DNA from: Bordetella parapertussis
GTDB taxonomy: Bacteria > Pseudomonadota > Gammaproteobacteria > Burkholderiales > Thiobacillaceae
NCBI GenBank assembly: GCA_945890495.1
Contig: CAMDCO010000012.1
Location: forward strand, 1 to 50,301
Direction: 5' to 3'
DNA: 50,301 bases
Made by a program: the position numbers and the translations under genes. This document shows positions 49,194 through 50,301 of the stretch, in pieces. Position 1 is the stretch's first letter, and each line of letters starts with the position of its first letter. The notes beneath the pieces were generated by a model, which made no database searches, was not told the origin of the DNA, and saw only the letters and a list, made by a program, of their open reading frames with translations.

Positions 49194-50301
49194 TCACCGC
49201 CCCACCACCGCCTTCACATTGCCCAGCAATTCCGGCTCTTGCTCAAACTCCGGGCCGATGCGGCGGGAGTCTTGCACCACCCGCTCGCGCACCTTGCTAT
49301 GCAGTTGACTGACGCTTTGATCGGGGCCGTCTTCCAGCAGCGTCTTCATCAGGTGATAGCCAAACAGGCGGTGGCCGTGGGTCTTGTCCTGGTTGGCAAA
49401 CTGGTCGCGGCGGCCCGCCGTCAATACGGTGAGGCGGCCATCGGGGCGCACGCCGTGTGCGGGGACGATGACGATGGAGGCAACGCCGGGGAAGACCAGG
49501 CTGTCTTTGTCGCTGCGGCCTGAGAAACAGGCGTCGATGAACACGCTGGCCTGGCCGACACGGCTTTTGTCGATCTGGGCGTAGAGCGTGTCCAGGCGCA
49601 GATCGTCTTCTTCATAACCGCCCGCGCCACCGTCTTGCGGCAGCAGGTAGGCCGATTTTCCATCTTGGGCGGGGACGCCGTGACCGGCGTAATAGACCAG
49701 CAGGCGATCGGCGGATGTCAGGCGGTTCAGCATGTTTTTGAGATGCCGTTTCAGATAGGTGCCGGTGGCCTTGGCGTCGGTGAGCAGCACGACATTTTCG
49801 TCCTGCGCGCCCAGCCGCTTTTTGGCGATCTCGGCAAAGGCCTGCGCCGAACGGTCCGCATAGGGCACATCCGCGACATCGGCGTAATCCTGAATGCCAA
49901 TGGCCAGCACATGCAGACGGCGGTCGGGCTTGGCTTTGGGGGCGGCCTTGAGCGTCGTGGCAAGGTCTTCGTCAAAACGGGCCGGCGCGGCCTTGTCCAA
50001 CTCGGCCAAGCGTTCTCGCAGCCTGTGTTCCTCGGCGCTGCGGGCGGCGGCGGTGGCCTTGGCGCGTTCTTTTTCAAGAACCTCGCGTTCCAGCTTGGCT
50101 AGATTGGGGTCGTCCGCCATCGAGACGCTGACGGGCACGGGGGCCAAGGCCACCAAGGGCACGGCGAGGCTGTTCAAGCCGCTGGCGGCTACCGCCACGG
50201 TGGGCGACACGAAATCGGCATCGGTGAATTTAGCGCGCTGCGTCTTGCCACCCGCCTTGACCGTCACGCCTTCCCAAGTGATGCGATTGTGATCATCCAC
50301 G
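49194..50301 (-). CDS. Caspase-like (peptidase C14, metacaspase-type) protein, N-terminus outside the window
   Basis: At least 368 residues; the frame is open to the window edge, so the true start is unknown and the GTG at 50300 is not a chosen start. A low-complexity hydrophobic part (about 30-60) and a charged coiled coil (about 62-105) precede a caspase-fold domain (about 128-345). The catalytic His is in YYAGHG (207 in this count) and the catalytic Cys in DACFSG (258), with an acidic-residue-containing pocket nearby. Bacterial caspase-like proteases act in regulated cell death, defence or signalling, but partners upstream cannot be seen. The end lies 9 bases from a repeat element. Confidence 0.8.
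   Translation of the reverse strand, partial: VDDHNRITWEGVTVKAGGKTQRAKFTDADFVSPTVAVAASGLNSLAVPLVALAPVPVSVSMADDPNLAKLEREVLEKERAKATAAARSAEEHRLRERLAELDKAAPARFDEDLATTLKAAPKAKPDRRLHVLAIGIQDYADVADVPYADRSAQAFAEIAKKRLGAQDENVVLLTDAKATGTYLKRHLKNMLNRLTSADRLLVYYAGHGVPAQDGKSAYLLPQDGGAGGYEEDDLRLDTLYAQIDKSRVGQASVFIDACFSGRSDKDSLVFPGVASIVIVPAHGVRPDGRLTVLTAGRRDQFANQDKTHGHRLFGYHLMKTLLEDGPDQSVSQLHSKVRERVVQDSRRIGPEFEQEPELLGNVKAVVGR

Overview
The window is about 50 kb of a high-G+C proteobacterial chromosome, most likely a betaproteobacterium. The main reason is one long leftward block with the order mlaF-mlaE-mlaD-mlaC-mlaB, an ABC-2 exporter, murA, hisG-D-C-B-H-A-F-I-E, a HIT protein and tatABC, an arrangement I know from Betaproteobacteria. 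Single-subunit GlnRS and a short-form HisG fit this. No rRNA, tRNA or CRISPR array was seen. The assignment is inference from gene order, not a database match.

Layout. (1) 1-5666, rightward: the end of an insertion sequence (IS21-like) cuts off the 5' part of an mshI/pilN-like gene. It is followed by intact mshJ-K-L-M-N, part of an MSHA-type (type IV) pilus assembly operon; mshE and the later genes do not follow. (2) 5667-9417: a composite repeat element with perfect 20-bp terminal inverted repeats, then a leftward hybrid histidine kinase whose sensor domain carries a CXXCH haem motif, then more repeats. (3) 9418-12911, rightward: an rlmN-like radical SAM RNA methylase and rluA. They are separated by a 1.8-kb AbiEi/AbiEii toxin-antitoxin insert bounded by a 62-bp direct repeat of the rlmN 3' end. 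The toxin frame now ends in the rlmN C-terminal tail. (4) 13036-22411, leftward: a four-gene RND efflux operon (adaptor, two RND pumps, outer-membrane channel). (5) 22515-23813: an Amt ammonium transporter with NtrC-like palindromes upstream. (6) 24008-40083, leftward: the mla/ABC/murA/his/hint/tat block. It is interrupted by two eroded toxin-antitoxin modules, HigBA between hisC and hisB and HepT-MntA between hisD and hisC. In both, the antitoxin frame is intact and the toxin is broken. (7) 40134-41510: a small DUF72-like gene and, divergent from it, an exported methionine-rich repeat protein with a clear promoter and a strong terminator. (8) 41898-44989: cysS and glnS. (9) 45143-48551: a TPR/NTF2-like protein, an L,D-transpeptidase, ppiB and lpxH. 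(10) 49194-end: a caspase-like peptidase that runs off the window.

A striking feature is the density of palindromic dispersed repeats. Families seen are GTAGGGGCA hairpins, CTATGTGATTTG terminal-inverted-repeat elements, CCTTCGACAGGCTCA repeats and CTCTCCC/GGGAGAG palindromes. They fill nearly every gap. They also enter genes: an RND pump takes its last ~25 codons and stop from a repeat, cysS carries an in-frame repeat insertion, lpxH stops inside a terminal repeat, and hepT is partly replaced by repeat sequence.

The most unusual items are the AbiE insert in the rlmN 3' end, the Cys/His-free methionine-rich protein with alternating 12/13-residue repeats, and the terminal-inverted-repeat element family.
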